IMG/VR virus record: IMGVR_UViG_3300025732_000021
Location: 1-64,000 of that record
DNA from: a virus
Length of the DNA stretch: 64,000 bases
Strand: one strand, 5' to 3'
Positions 34,536-41,816 of the stretch are shown piece after piece (the stretch's first letter is position 1; each line of letters opens with the position of its first letter). Both the position numbers and the translations under genes were made by a program. The notes beneath the pieces were generated by a model that did no database searches, was not told the origin of the DNA, and worked only from the letters and a program-made list of their open reading frames with translations.

Positions 34536-34745
34536 ATGGAATACACTTATGCGCTTACTACTTCGTATGACGGAGAATTGGTAAATACTATGCGAGTATC
34601 AGATATGCTAACTGCTGTTGATGCGTGGGAAAAATGCGTGGACTTTGGAGATGCTAAAGAATACGCAACCTATAATCTATCTGACCCAACAGGTAAAATG
34701 TATACAAAAACTTTTTATCGTAACGGAGAGGTTGTTATTCGATAA
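34536..34745 (+). CDS. hypothetical protein (69 aa)
   Basis: MEYTYALTTSYDGELVNTMR, VDAWEKCVDFGDAKEYATYN. GAGAGGAA upstream of the chosen ATG. Confidence 0.62.
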   Translation: MEYTYALTTSYDGELVNTMRVSDMLTAVDAWEKCVDFGDAKEYATYNLSDPTGKMYTKTFYRNGEVVIR

Positions 34746-34973
34746 ATGTCTGATACAATGATGAACATGGAACTTGTCTTTGCTGATTATCTTCTGCCAA
34801 ACCAATTGGCGGAAGGTGATCTAATAAAGGTCGATGAACAATATCTAACAGTAAAAGAAATATCAGAAACTAAAGAAGGTTTCAATTTAGTTTTACTTGA
34901 TGACTTTGATGATGAGGTTGAGACCTTTGTTGGTGATGATGATAAACTTGAGTGGTATGTTTTTATAGAATAA
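34746..34973 (+). CDS. hypothetical protein (75 aa), SH3-like
   Basis: LLPNQLAEGDLIKVDEQYLT, VKEISETKEGFNLVLLDDFD: a short beta-barrel pattern of the kind in phage small proteins. Acidic. Confidence 0.6.
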   Translation: MSDTMMNMELVFADYLLPNQLAEGDLIKVDEQYLTVKEISETKEGFNLVLLDDFDDEVETFVGDDDKLEWYVFIE

Positions 34974-34984
34974 ACATTCACATA

Positions 34985-35044
34985 ATGAAAATGCAATATA
35001 TATTTTTAGCATGGATGATATTGTTCTTTTTTCTTATTCAATAA
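34985..35044 (+). CDS. possible 19-residue membrane peptide
   Basis: MKMQYIFLAWMILFFFLIQ, entirely hydrophobic; no ribosome site, so doubtful. Confidence 0.25.
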   Translation: MKMQYIFLAWMILFFFLIQ

Positions 35045-35097
35045 ATCCCCGCAAAAGTGCTCGGCCCGCAAAACATAGATTTGTCAAGTTACGACTT

Positions 35098-35113
35098 TGT
35101 GATTAAGGTCACA
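35098..35113. promoter_or_regulatory. Crp/GlxR-like palindrome
   Basis: TGTGATTAAGGTCACA, perfect arms, 31 bp upstream of the next -35. Confidence 0.52.
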
Positions 35114-35143
35114 TTAAAAAACCTCCCAAAATCCCCCCTTGAT

Positions 35144-35172
35144 TTGTATTTCTTGTATTTTTTTGCTAAACT
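35144..35172 (+). promoter_or_regulatory. sigma70-type promoter
   Basis: TTGTAT, 17 nt ending TGC, TAAACT, leading to the gene at 35205. Confidence 0.65.
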
Positions 35173-35204
35173 TATACTAAGACCCAAAACAGAAAGGAAA
35201 ACAA

Positions 35205-35372
35205 ATGACACTAGGCGGATACACTTATCAGGTAGGCGATTTATTCACTACTAGCAAGACAGGTGTTACAGGTCGTATTGAGAAGTTCGTTCCAATGCGC
35301 CACAATGTTACAAAGGTCATGCTTCGCTTGGCAAATAATCAAACTAGATTTGCTATGGTCAAAACCTACTAA
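35205..35372 (+). CDS. hypothetical protein, VGD-VTG family (55 aa)
   Basis: MTLGGYTYQVGDLFTTSKTG then VTGRIEKF. A near neighbour at 35471 has the same YxVGDxxTxxKxxVTG start, so they are a duplicated pair, probably small beta barrels. AGAAAGGAA upstream. Confidence 0.65.
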   Translation: MTLGGYTYQVGDLFTTSKTGVTGRIEKFVPMRHNVTKVMLRLANNQTRFAMVKTY

Positions 35373-35403
35373 TCTCAAAATGTGAGAAATGTCAGGTTTC
35401 GAC

Positions 35404-35432
35404 TTGACATTATCTCTCAAAAATGTCATAAT
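35404..35432 (+). promoter_or_regulatory. sigma70-type promoter
   Basis: TTGACA, 17 nt, CATAAT. Followed by AAAGGAGA and the gene at 35471. Confidence 0.7.
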
Positions 35433-35470
35433 AATACAAGTAATAACAACAACTAATAAAGGAGAAAGAA

Positions 35471-35638
35471 ATGGCAGTAAAGAACGCACAATACAAGGTT
35501 GGCGACACCTACACCTCACAGAAGTCAAAGGTGACAGGCGTTATCACAGAAATCAAGCCAAACACAGACGGAACTTCTGTTCGTGTCAAACTTGATGTCA
35601 ATGGCACACCTCGCTGGACTACTTGGACAGCAAAGTAA
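35471..35638 (+). CDS. hypothetical protein, VGD-VTG family (55 aa)
   Basis: MAVKNAQYKVGDTYTSQKSK then VTGVITEIKPN and PRWTTWTAK. Codons are richer in G/C than in neighbours, which may mean high expression. Paralogue of 35205. Confidence 0.68.
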   Translation: MAVKNAQYKVGDTYTSQKSKVTGVITEIKPNTDGTSVRVKLDVNGTPRWTTWTAK

Positions 35639-35658
35639 TTTAGCAAACGCTAACGCCA

Positions 35659-35686
35659 CCTGAGCAAGTGGAGGCTAAACTGCTCA
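35659..35686 (+). terminator. CCTGAGCA/TGCTC 3' hairpin, copy 1
   Basis: CC-TGAGCA ... TAAAC-TGCTCA, 6-bp stem, 21 nt after the stop. CAAGTG in the loop side can also pair with CACTTG, giving an alternative fold or pseudoknot. Confidence 0.6.
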
Positions 35687-35687
35687 C

Positions 35688-35716
35688 TTGATTTTCTATC
35701 GTAGAAATGCTATGAT
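35688..35716 (+). promoter_or_regulatory. sigma70-type promoter
   Basis: TTGATT, 17 nt ending TGC, TATGAT. It starts immediately after the hairpin, so its -35 shares bases with the hairpin's extension. Confidence 0.7.
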
Positions 35717-35755
35717 AGTGTAAGACCCAAAAACCCAAAAAGAAAGGAAACACCA

Positions 35756-36178
35756 ATGGCTAGAAATGGCAAAGCGATAAATGTAAAAATCGCTACAACT
35801 AAGGTTATCAAGGCACTAGAAAGCGCACTTGATAAACTAAATAAAGACTTCGCTTCACAAGAGGCGAACGAAGCAAAGCACGACAAGGCAGTAAAGGCTT
35901 GGAACAAGGAAGTCGCTAAATTAGCACTTGATAAAATTGCTAAGGCAGAGGACTTATCTGCTCATAAGAGATACAATAACGAAATCCAAGTATCTTTCTC
36001 TCTACCTGCTGGAACTATCACGCTACCTGATGAACCCAAGAAAGACTATGTGTCTATTCATGAGTGGCAGTATCGTGAGCAGAAAGAGGAAATTGAGAAC
36101 GCAATTCGTATTCTCAAGATGACAGATGAGGAAGTAGTTTCTACTTCTACTTACAACGCTATCGCAAGATACTTGTAA
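35756..36178 (+). CDS. helical protein, unknown (140 aa)
   Basis: Lys/Ala-rich helices (KVIKALESALDKLNKDFASQ) then a C-terminal EEIENAIRILKMTDEEVVST. Could be DNA-associated; no motif. AGAAAGGAA upstream. Confidence 0.62.
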   Translation: MARNGKAINVKIATTKVIKALESALDKLNKDFASQEANEAKHDKAVKAWNKEVAKLALDKIAKAEDLSAHKRYNNEIQVSFSLPAGTITLPDEPKKDYVSIHEWQYREQKEEIENAIRILKMTDEEVVSTSTYNAIARYL

Positions 36179-36187
36179 AATTACTTT

Positions 36188-36220
36188 CCTGAGCATGAAA
36201 TAAAACTGCTTAAAGTTTTT
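36188..36220 (+). terminator. CCTGAGCA/TGCTT 3' hairpin, copy 2
   Basis: CC-TGAGCA ... AAAAC-TGCTTA with a G-T pair, then TTTTT. Ten nt after the stop. Confidence 0.6.
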
Positions 36221-36288
36221 CTCTCCTGATAAGCACTACTAAACAATGAAGTGATCGCAGGGTCCTTGTAGTTATTCCTGGAGAGATT

Positions 36289-36351
36289 GTCATAGCAGGT
36301 TTTGAATGTGTAATCGCAATTGCCCCTGCTATGACCACCCCCCCTTTTTTT
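36289..36351 (+). terminator. strong hairpin with T run
   Basis: GTCATAGCAGG pairs with CCTGCTATGAC (11 bp) and is followed by C and T runs. Region 36181-36466 carries no gene; besides this it has copy 2 of the 3' hairpin, a Crp-like site and a promoter. Confidence 0.7.
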
Positions 36352-36363
36352 GGGGCCGATCCG

Positions 36364-36379
36364 TGTGATGTAAATCACA
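36364..36379. promoter_or_regulatory. Crp/GlxR-like palindrome (perfect)
   Basis: TGTGATGTAAATCACA fully matches TGTGANNTANNTCACA, 32 bp before the next -35. Confidence 0.6.
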
Positions 36380-36411
36380 GTCCATTATGTGAGATTATTT
36401 ACGACTTTGAT

Positions 36412-36440
36412 TTGTATTTCTGCCCTAAAAATGATATTAT
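36412..36440 (+). promoter_or_regulatory. sigma70-type promoter
   Basis: TTGTAT, 17 nt ending TGA, TATTAT. Confidence 0.62.
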
Positions 36441-36466
36441 TAGATTATAGAAAGAAAGGAAACAAA

Positions 36467-36742
36467 ATGATAGCAACAATGCTAGAACTACAAAACGCAA
36501 CACAAGAAGCGGTTCATGATGAAATCATAATGAGCATGGCTTCTGCTATTTATCATCACAAAGACGAAATGTCATCAGAGGAATTCGCTAGGGCTTTATT
36601 TGAGTATTCCGCAGCACTTTCAGCAATGACAACTACACTCGTGACCCATGTATTATTGACAGAATCAGAATTAGGTGTTATGCTTGATACTATTAGAGAA
36701 TTTGATGAACTAGGAAAGGATATCACAAATGGAGACAACTAA
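36467..36742 (+). CDS. hypothetical helical protein (91 aa)
   Basis: MIATMLELQNATQEAVHDEI, FARALFEYSAALSAMTTTLV. Start chosen for AAAGGAA; the longer frame crosses the promoter. Confidence 0.62.
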   Translation: MIATMLELQNATQEAVHDEIIMSMASAIYHHKDEMSSEEFARALFEYSAALSAMTTTLVTHVLLTESELGVMLDTIREFDELGKDITNGDN

Positions 36743-37187
36743 CGAAGTACTGGTACCTGAGCACTACAATGCAAATCAACTTGTAACTTATAAGAAGATT
36801 GAAAATGATGTAGTATCATTTCCTACTATCAAGGTTAATGACCTTGAATGGGAACTGGACCGTAAGCGCTTATTGCAAAAACAAATCGATGAACTTAATT
36901 ATACAATTAGTCGAATCACCGATAACATGACTGAGGAATCCTGGTATAACCCAAATACAGAGGCTGCAGAAATTTTAAATGATTTGTGTGAAATCCTTGG
37001 CCATAATCCAGTGAAGACAATTGATTTCACTGCAAACGTAACAATTAATGGTCAAATTGATATTCCAATGAATGAGGTCGAAGATTTTGATTTAGATTCA
37101 TTTATCTTTGATGTTGTTTCAATTGACACATATCACGGTAATGTTGAAATTCATGATTGGGACGTAAATTCTGTAGAAGAGTGTTAA
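36729..37187 (+). CDS. hypothetical protein (152 aa)
   Basis: Has a central coiled coil (RKRLLQKQIDELNYTISRIT) and a C-terminal acidic beta region (TANVTINGQIDIPMNEVEDF). Overlaps the previous gene by 14 bp. Resembles small conserved actinophage proteins; function unknown. Confidence 0.62.
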   Translation: METTNEVLVPEHYNANQLVTYKKIENDVVSFPTIKVNDLEWELDRKRLLQKQIDELNYTISRITDNMTEESWYNPNTEAAEILNDLCEILGHNPVKTIDFTANVTINGQIDIPMNEVEDFDLDSFIFDVVSIDTYHGNVEIHDWDVNSVEEC

Positions 37188-37191
37188 ATAT

Positions 37192-37257
37192 TTGCAGGGT
37201 TCATGAAAGGCCCTGCAATGTACGCAGCATCCCTCTTTCATCCTTTCTTTCAGGGAT
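37192..37257 (+). other. structured noncoding stretch: two hairpins
   Basis: TTGCAGGG/CCCTGCAA (37192-37218) then ATCCCT/AGGGAT (37229-37257). With the 3' hairpin just after, the 37188-37432 gap looks like a folded RNA followed by a promoter. Confidence 0.5.
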
Positions 37258-37267
37258 CTGCAAGGGA

Positions 37268-37293
37268 CCTGAGCATGTCCACGTAAACTGCTC
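37268..37293 (+). terminator. CCTGAGCA/TGCTC 3' hairpin, copy 3
   Basis: CC-TGAGCA ... TAAAC-TGCTC; flanking AAGGG/CCCTT lengthens the stem around a bulge. Confidence 0.58.
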
Positions 37294-37372
37294 CCTTCCA
37301 AAAAGTGGTCGGCCCGTTTTGTACTAAATGTCCGTTTTACGTAGTTACGAGCAAATCGCCCAAATTCAGGAC

Positions 37373-37401
37373 TTGATTTTGTCAGCCCATTGTGCTAAGA
37401 T
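37373..37401 (+). promoter_or_regulatory. sigma70-type promoter
   Basis: TTGATT, 17 nt ending TGC, TAAGAT, upstream of the DUF932 gene; AAATGTCCGTTTTAC lies 32 bp before it. Confidence 0.68.
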
Positions 37402-37432
37402 TAGAATAACTAAAAATAGAAAGGAAATAAAT

Positions 37433-38440
37433 ATGGCTCATGAATTAGAATCTGCTAATTCTTTCGCTTCATTCCGTGAACCTGCTTGGCATGGTTTAGG
37501 AACTGTTTTTCAGGAGGAAGTTACTACTGAAAAAATGTTAGAACTCGCTAACCTTGATGGTTGGAATGTTCGTCTTGAAGATGTAGAAATCCCATCTACT
37601 CTTACATCTGATAAATCTTATCAATATGTTGTGCGTGATAATCCATTCACAGCAAATCAAGTTGATGTTCTTGGTGTTGTAGGTGAGCGTTATGTCCCAC
37701 TACAAAATGAAGAACTATTCACATTCGGTGACGCAATTCTTGATGGCGGAGGTCGTTGGGAAACTGCTGGTTCATTGCGTAATGGTCGTGTTGTATTCGG
37801 TTCTCTCGCTCTTGAGCGTGAAACTGTTCTTGACCCAAATGGCGTAGCGGATAAAATCAAAACTTATCTTCTTGTCAATACATCACATGATGGCTCAATC
37901 GCTATTCAAGCAAGCGTAACACCTGTTCGTGTTGTATGCGCTAACACTCTCGCTGTTGCGTTAGGTCGCACTAAGAAAAAGAATGGTGTCAAGCAATCTT
38001 TCAAGATTCGCCACACACAATCTGCTGAGGGTAAGGTTCAACAGGCTCGTGAGGCTCTTGCTGTTGCTAATGCCTACATGGACGAATTTTCTATCATGGC
38101 TAAACTCATGATTGAAAAAGAAATCACAGCACAACAATTCAATGATATTGTTCTTGCTGCGTATCCTAAACCTGATGAAACTAAGAAAGGCGCACTTTCT
38201 AAGTGGACAAATAAAGTTGACCTAATCAATGATATTTACACAGGTGAATTCAATGGCATGATTGCTAATACAGCATGGGGTGCTTGGAACGCACTTACAG
38301 AACGAATCGATTGGTATCGTGGTGGTAAGCGTGGTCTTACTGAATCAATTCTAATGGGTTCAAGTGGTTTTGACCCTGCTATTACAGCAGAAAAAAATCG
38401 TTTGCTAAATGTTGTTCGCAACACTTTAGAATTAGTATAA
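37433..38440 (+). CDS. DUF932 / phage-plasmid-like protein
   Basis: 335 residues. AHELESANSFASFREPAWHG then LGTVFQEEVTTEKMLELA are the hallmark start of the DUF932 (TIGR03299) family found on phages and plasmids, function unknown. VNTSHDGSIAIQASVTPVRV and CANTL also fit. Start 37433 follows AGAAAGGAA. Codons are relatively G/C-rich, suggesting strong expression. Confidence 0.88.
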   Translation: MAHELESANSFASFREPAWHGLGTVFQEEVTTEKMLELANLDGWNVRLEDVEIPSTLTSDKSYQYVVRDNPFTANQVDVLGVVGERYVPLQNEELFTFGDAILDGGGRWETAGSLRNGRVVFGSLALERETVLDPNGVADKIKTYLLVNTSHDGSIAIQASVTPVRVVCANTLAVALGRTKKKNGVKQSFKIRHTQSAEGKVQQAREALAVANAYMDEFSIMAKLMIEKEITAQQFNDIVLAAYPKPDETKKGALSKWTNKVDLINDIYTGEFNGMIANTAWGAWNALTERIDWYRGGKRGLTESILMGSSGFDPAITAEKNRLLNVVRNTLELV

Positions 38441-38452
38441 ACTAATTCAACT

Positions 38453-38485
38453 CCTGAGCATGAGTATAAACTGCTCAATTTTTTA
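38453..38485 (+). terminator. CCTGAGCA/TGCTC 3' hairpin, copy 4
   Basis: CC-TGAGCA ... TAAAC-TGCTCA, then a T run, 13 nt after the stop: the most terminator-like of the five. Confidence 0.68.
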
Positions 38486-38549
38486 TTTGACAAAAGATCA
38501 AAAAAGTGGCCGACTAAAAATATCATCTAATGTTTTTATTACGTAGGAC

Positions 38550-38578
38550 TTGACTTTTCCCCCAAATTTTGGTATTCT
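38550..38578 (+). promoter_or_regulatory. sigma70-type promoter, leaderless
   Basis: TTGACT, 17 nt, TATTCT; the next ATG (38585) is six nt on. Confidence 0.68.
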
Positions 38579-38584
38579 AAATTT

Positions 38585-38746
38585 ATGACCCAAACTAAAA
38601 CACCACTATATGTGGACGAACTAATAATGAAAATCTATGAGGATAATTATTCTCATTTTGATTTTATAGAAAACATGAATGGTGGAGATTGTGATTGTAA
38701 TCTTCATTTTGCTATCAACCTTATCTACGAATATGTGAGGGATTAA
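38585..38746 (+). CDS. hypothetical protein (53 aa), leaderless
   Basis: MTQTKTPLYVDELIMKIYED, DFIENMNGGDCDCNLHF. Acidic; one Cys pair. Coupled to the next gene by TAATG. Confidence 0.6.
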   Translation: MTQTKTPLYVDELIMKIYEDNYSHFDFIENMNGGDCDCNLHFAINLIYEYVRD

Positions 38747-38907
38747 TGCTAGGATATACAGTTGAGCAGGTAGAGAATATGGCTACAGTTTTAAACTATT
38801 CTTTACATCATCATATTAAGGATACTAAGTTTGCAGAGGAAGACAAAGCAGTTCTTAGAGATCTAGAAGATTTATTACTAGGATTATTAGCAGAGGGACG
38901 TGTTTGA
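38746..38907 (+). CDS. hypothetical helical protein (53 aa)
   Basis: MLGYTVEQVENMATVLNYSL, EDKAVLRDLEDLLLGLLAEG. Coupled to the gene before it. Confidence 0.58.
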   Translation: MLGYTVEQVENMATVLNYSLHHHIKDTKFAEEDKAVLRDLEDLLLGLLAEGRV

Positions 38908-38932
38908 CATCCCCTTGATAATTTGCTAGAAT
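38904..38932 (+). promoter_or_regulatory. sigma70-type promoter
   Basis: TTGACA, 17 nt ending TGC, TAGAAT; -35 overlaps the previous stop codon. Confidence 0.72.
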
Positions 38933-38961
38933 AATACAAGACCTAATAGAAAGGACCCACA

Positions 38962-39648
38962 ATGCCAAATTGGTGTTATAACTATCTATCTGCGGAGGGA
39001 CCTGTAGATGAGATATCAAAACTAAAACAACAACTCAATAAACCATTCACTAAGGTTCACGACCAATGGAATCCTGAGACTGGGCAAATGGAATTGACAG
39101 AAACAACATATTCAAATCCTATATTTGCATTTCATAACATCTATAACCATATTCAAGACGGTGTATCTGAAGAAGAGTACATCAAACAACCTGACCACTC
39201 ATTACCATTAGCAGAAGCATTGAAGTTTGAGGGTAATCATTGGTACGACTGGAATGTACGCCATTGGGGAACTAAATGGGACGTTGCTGTTCATGATGAT
39301 AGAGAGTATTCAGATACTGAGATAACAGATGAAAGCGATAGTTCTATTGGTTATAAATTCAATACCGCTTGGTCTCCACCACATCCTATTATTCATACGT
39401 TGTCAGAGCAATATCCTAATATAAAGTTTACCTTATCTTATGAAGAAGAAACAGGTTGGGGTGGCGAGACTATAATTGTTGCTGGTATGGAAGAATCACA
39501 CGAATCATACGGTTGGAAATGTAGAGAATGTGACCATGCTGAGGAAGAAACACCATACTGTGAAGAATGTGATTTTGACACATGCCCTTCGTGTGGGTAT
39601 AATGAAGCAGACGAACCATGCGAGGAGCACAGAGAGGAACATCAATGA
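38962..39648 (+). CDS. Api92/DUF1281-like protein with zinc-finger tail
   Basis: 228 residues. MPNWCYNYLSAEGPVDEISK, WNVRHWGTKWDV and FNTAWSPPHPIIHTLSEQYP are the ferredoxin-like family marks shared by many phage and plasmid proteins of unknown role. The last ~45 residues add three CxxC pairs (CRECDHAEEETPYCEEC), an extra zinc module. AGAAAGGA upstream. Confidence 0.82.
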   Translation: MPNWCYNYLSAEGPVDEISKLKQQLNKPFTKVHDQWNPETGQMELTETTYSNPIFAFHNIYNHIQDGVSEEEYIKQPDHSLPLAEALKFEGNHWYDWNVRHWGTKWDVAVHDDREYSDTEITDESDSSIGYKFNTAWSPPHPIIHTLSEQYPNIKFTLSYEEETGWGGETIIVAGMEESHESYGWKCRECDHAEEETPYCEECDFDTCPSCGYNEADEPCEEHREEHQ

Positions 39649-39860
39649 TTGATTATATAAAAAACTATCTTCAATTACATATGCAGTCTTTGAATCAGGA
39701 CCTAGAAGTATTATCTAATAAAATGGATGAGTTAGACCCTGCCTCAAAAGACTTTGCTGAATTAGATATTGAATATAACTTTATAAGTGGACAAGCAACT
39801 GGTATTAGCCATATAATTGCTGTAATAATGGAAAAGGAGGAAGAAAATGGAACTAACTGA
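39645..39860 (+). CDS. hypothetical coiled-coil protein (71 aa)
   Basis: MIDYIKNYLQLHMQSLNQDL, EVLSNKMDELDPASKDFAEL. ATGA overlap with the gene before. Similar size and helical pattern to the next protein. Confidence 0.6.
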   Translation: MIDYIKNYLQLHMQSLNQDLEVLSNKMDELDPASKDFAELDIEYNFISGQATGISHIIAVIMEKEEENGTN

Positions 39861-40113
39861 TAATCTACAAAAGCAAGTAGACATTGGCAGCAGTGGCCTT
39901 GACATCATGCACGGTGAACTCAAATGGCTTATGAAAGAGGCTGAAGAGCAACTGGAATTAGCACAAGAAGCAGAGAACCAATCTGGGGAGGCTATGGATT
40001 CCATGGACCGCACATATTGGCAGGGACAGTTAGACGCTTTATCTCACGTATATTCTCTAACTTATCAATTATCATTCGCTATAGCAGAAAGGGAAGACAA
40101 TGGAAGAAACTAA
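39847..40113 (+). CDS. hypothetical helical protein (88 aa)
   Basis: ELKWLMKEAEEQLELAQEAE, TYWQGQLDALSHVYSLTYQL; AAGGAGGA upstream. The (W/S)GQ(L/A)xxxSHxx end resembles the previous protein, so they may be diverged paralogues. Confidence 0.6.
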   Translation: MELTDNLQKQVDIGSSGLDIMHGELKWLMKEAEEQLELAQEAENQSGEAMDSMDRTYWQGQLDALSHVYSLTYQLSFAIAEREDNGRN

Positions 40114-40258
40114 AACATATGAGGTAGAAATCATTCACGAGCCTTCTGGGATCTATATGAACTTTACTACAGAACTAGAAGGAGACCATATTGATGACGA
40201 GAACGCTTGGGAATTCGTAATGGATGAACTCTCAGTTATTTGTAATAGGATAGAATAA
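40100..40258 (+). CDS. small acidic protein (52 aa)
   Basis: MEETKTYEVEIIHEPSGIYM, ENAWEFVMDELSVICNRIE. Overlaps the previous gene by 14 bp. Confidence 0.58.
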   Translation: MEETKTYEVEIIHEPSGIYMNFTTELEGDHIDDENAWEFVMDELSVICNRIE

Positions 40259-40332
40259 TGTATGAGCAGTTGATATTAGACCTAGAATTTGATATCATGG
40301 AAGAAAACCCTACTACCGAAAGGACCCTATAA
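40258..40332 (+). CDS. micro-protein (24 aa)
   Basis: MYEQLILDLEFDIMEENPTT plus four residues; TAATG at both ends couples it to its neighbours. Confidence 0.5.
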   Translation: MYEQLILDLEFDIMEENPTTERTL

Positions 40333-40688
40333 TGGGAGCACGTTGTACATTCGTTTTTAAGCAATCAGAGGACCAGGCAGTTGCCTTATACAGCCATTGG
40401 GGCGAGTACTCCATGTATGAAGACCTGGCAGCAGCCTTGCAGCATGCAGCACCACGTCTTGGCGATGAGTCATACTACGTACGTATGGCTGTAAGTTATC
40501 TAATTAAGGATAGTATTATGGATGAGACTGGGTATGGAATTTATGCCTGCAATCCTAACGACCTTGGATTTATGGACCACCCCGTACTAATCGACTTAAT
40601 TAATAAGACTGTAACTGATGACACTGGGACACATTCTATACAAGATTTTATTAACTACCATAATCTTGTGACGACGGTCACATCATAA
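40332..40688 (+). CDS. hypothetical protein (118 aa)
   Basis: MGARCTFVFKQSEDQAVALY, SHWGEYSMYEDLAAALQHAA: conserved phage-type protein without assigned function. GAAAGGA upstream. A TGTGA-N6-TCACA lies in its last codons, probably by chance. Confidence 0.65.
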   Translation: MGARCTFVFKQSEDQAVALYSHWGEYSMYEDLAAALQHAAPRLGDESYYVRMAVSYLIKDSIMDETGYGIYACNPNDLGFMDHPVLIDLINKTVTDDTGTHSIQDFINYHNLVTTVTS

Positions 40689-40752
40689 AGAGGGTTGGGT
40701 CCCCTCTACGGGAGCGCATGTTTGTCGTGGGCTTGCGCTCCCCCTTTCTTTT
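40689..40752 (+). terminator. tandem-hairpin terminator
   Basis: AGAGGG/CCCTCT (40689-40707), then GGGAGCGCA/TGCGCTCCC (40710-40742) followed by TTTCTTTTT. The second hairpin's arm also serves as -35 (TTGCGC) of a TACAAT promoter for the next gene. Confidence 0.78.
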
Positions 40753-40776
40753 TGATACAATGATGATAGGAGAACT

Positions 40777-40992
40777 ATGATTAGACGACACAGACTAACT
40801 GACGAGGAAAAAGTTGCCATGCGACTTTCTGCCCTTGTTTCTGACCTGCGCCTTGACATCGAACAGGTTGGTGAGTATTTGGCAGTAATAGCACCAACAG
40901 TTTCCTACAACAGACTTATCACAATAGCCCAAAGCGCACAATACCACAAAGAGGAGAAATACAATGAGCAATACCAATACAGACTTTTCTGA
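40777..40992 (+). CDS. hypothetical protein (71 aa)
   Basis: MIRRHRLTDEEKVAMRLSAL, RLDIEQVGEYLAVIAPTVSY. AGGAG upstream. Overlaps the next gene by 29 bp. Confidence 0.6.
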   Translation: MIRRHRLTDEEKVAMRLSALVSDLRLDIEQVGEYLAVIAPTVSYNRLITIAQSAQYHKEEKYNEQYQYRLF

Positions 40993-41233
40993 TAAGTGTA
41001 ACATCTTGGGAGATTTATGGTGTAACTATAAAGGTGATGTTGACTTCTCTGACTTCATAGAGTACAATGACATTGGTTTGCCATTAGCATTTGCTATCTC
41101 ACAAGAAATTGTTCCTGCCACTGATATGGCAACTAACTATGTAAATGAAACATGGGATTTATTTTTAGAAAGCCTTGAAGTAAAAGATAAGGGTTTCAAA
41201 ACTTTAGATGAAATCCTGGGTCCACTTGCATAA
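40964..41233 (+). CDS. hypothetical acidic protein (89 aa)
   Basis: MSNTNTDFSDKCNILGDLWC, DIGLPLAFAISQEIVPATDM: resembles small actinophage proteins of unknown role. GAGGAG upstream. Confidence 0.62.
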   Translation: MSNTNTDFSDKCNILGDLWCNYKGDVDFSDFIEYNDIGLPLAFAISQEIVPATDMATNYVNETWDLFLESLEVKDKGFKTLDEILGPLA

Positions 41234-41269
41234 GCCCTGAAACGGGTCGGTCAGTATTTTCAGGTTATC

Positions 41270-41344
41270 AAACCATTACGATATCAAACCATTTTTCCCA
41301 GATTACGATCCAAACCATTTTATGGCCAAACCATAATAAATTGT
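41270..41344. repeat. AAACCAT / TTACGAT repeat cluster, left block
   Basis: Four AAACCAT heptamers (41270, 41286, 41312, 41338) and two TTACGAT (41276, 41303) in 75 bp. Two near copies of TTACGAT-NN-CAAACCATTTT follow each other. Confidence 0.75.
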
Positions 41345-41359
41345 GTTATGATAGTTTGT

Positions 41360-41578
41360 ATGGCCAGACACTTTTATAGAATGAAGTATCCAAACCAAGC
41401 AAAAGATCATGATAGGTCTTTATCTAATGCCTTTGTAGCCTTTACTCATATGATTGGTTTGTCTAAGTACTTTTCCTTTACCCCGCTCGATTTTGACAGG
41501 GATGCCTGGAGGACGGCCCATGAGGCGGGGAATAAAAAAGATTACGATCATACCACTAATACCCCTAATAGTCAATAA
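41360..41578 (+). CDS. hypothetical protein (72 aa), leaderless
   Basis: MARHFYRMKYPNQAKDHDRS, LSNAFVAFTHMIGLSKYFSF. TATGAT lies 7 nt before this ATG. It sits between two blocks of the heptamer, so may act on them, but no DNA-binding motif is clear. Confidence 0.58.
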   Translation: MARHFYRMKYPNQAKDHDRSLSNAFVAFTHMIGLSKYFSFTPLDFDRDAWRTAHEAGNKKDYDHTTNTPNSQ

Positions 41579-41579
41579 C

Positions 41580-41816
41580 AAACCATATTTTCTGGTTTTA
41601 AAACATTTTCAAACCTTTTAAATCTTATTTCGGATTATTTCGGATTTATTTTATTTTTTGGCAATTTTCATGCAAATTCCTTTACGAAGACACTTGACAA
41701 ACCATGGTTTTGCATGTATAATGCCAAACCTTTTATACATGGTTTGACAGATATGGGGCATATATGATATAAGGGTTTGGGGATATATGGTTTGATAGAT
41801 AGGATGGTTTGTCAGC
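41580..41816. repeat. AAACCAT / ATGGTTTG repeat cluster, right block
   Basis: Further copies in both orientations, including the palindrome AAACCATGGTTT (41699-41710) and ATGGTTTG at ~41739, 41789 and 41804, plus degenerate AAACCTTTT copies. Together with CTCCACT repeats (41845-41890) this makes 41579-41955 a 377-bp gene-free tract. Confidence 0.72.
41694..41722 (+). promoter_or_regulatory. promoter with operator palindrome in the spacer
   Basis: TTGACA, 17 nt, TATAAT. The spacer holds AAACCATGGTTT, so binding there would block RNA polymerase. No gene begins for 230 bp. Confidence 0.72.

Noticed and set aside
40667-40682. TGTGACGACGGTCACA palindrome
   Set aside because: It is in the last codons of a gene and 95 bp from the next start; likely a coding coincidence.
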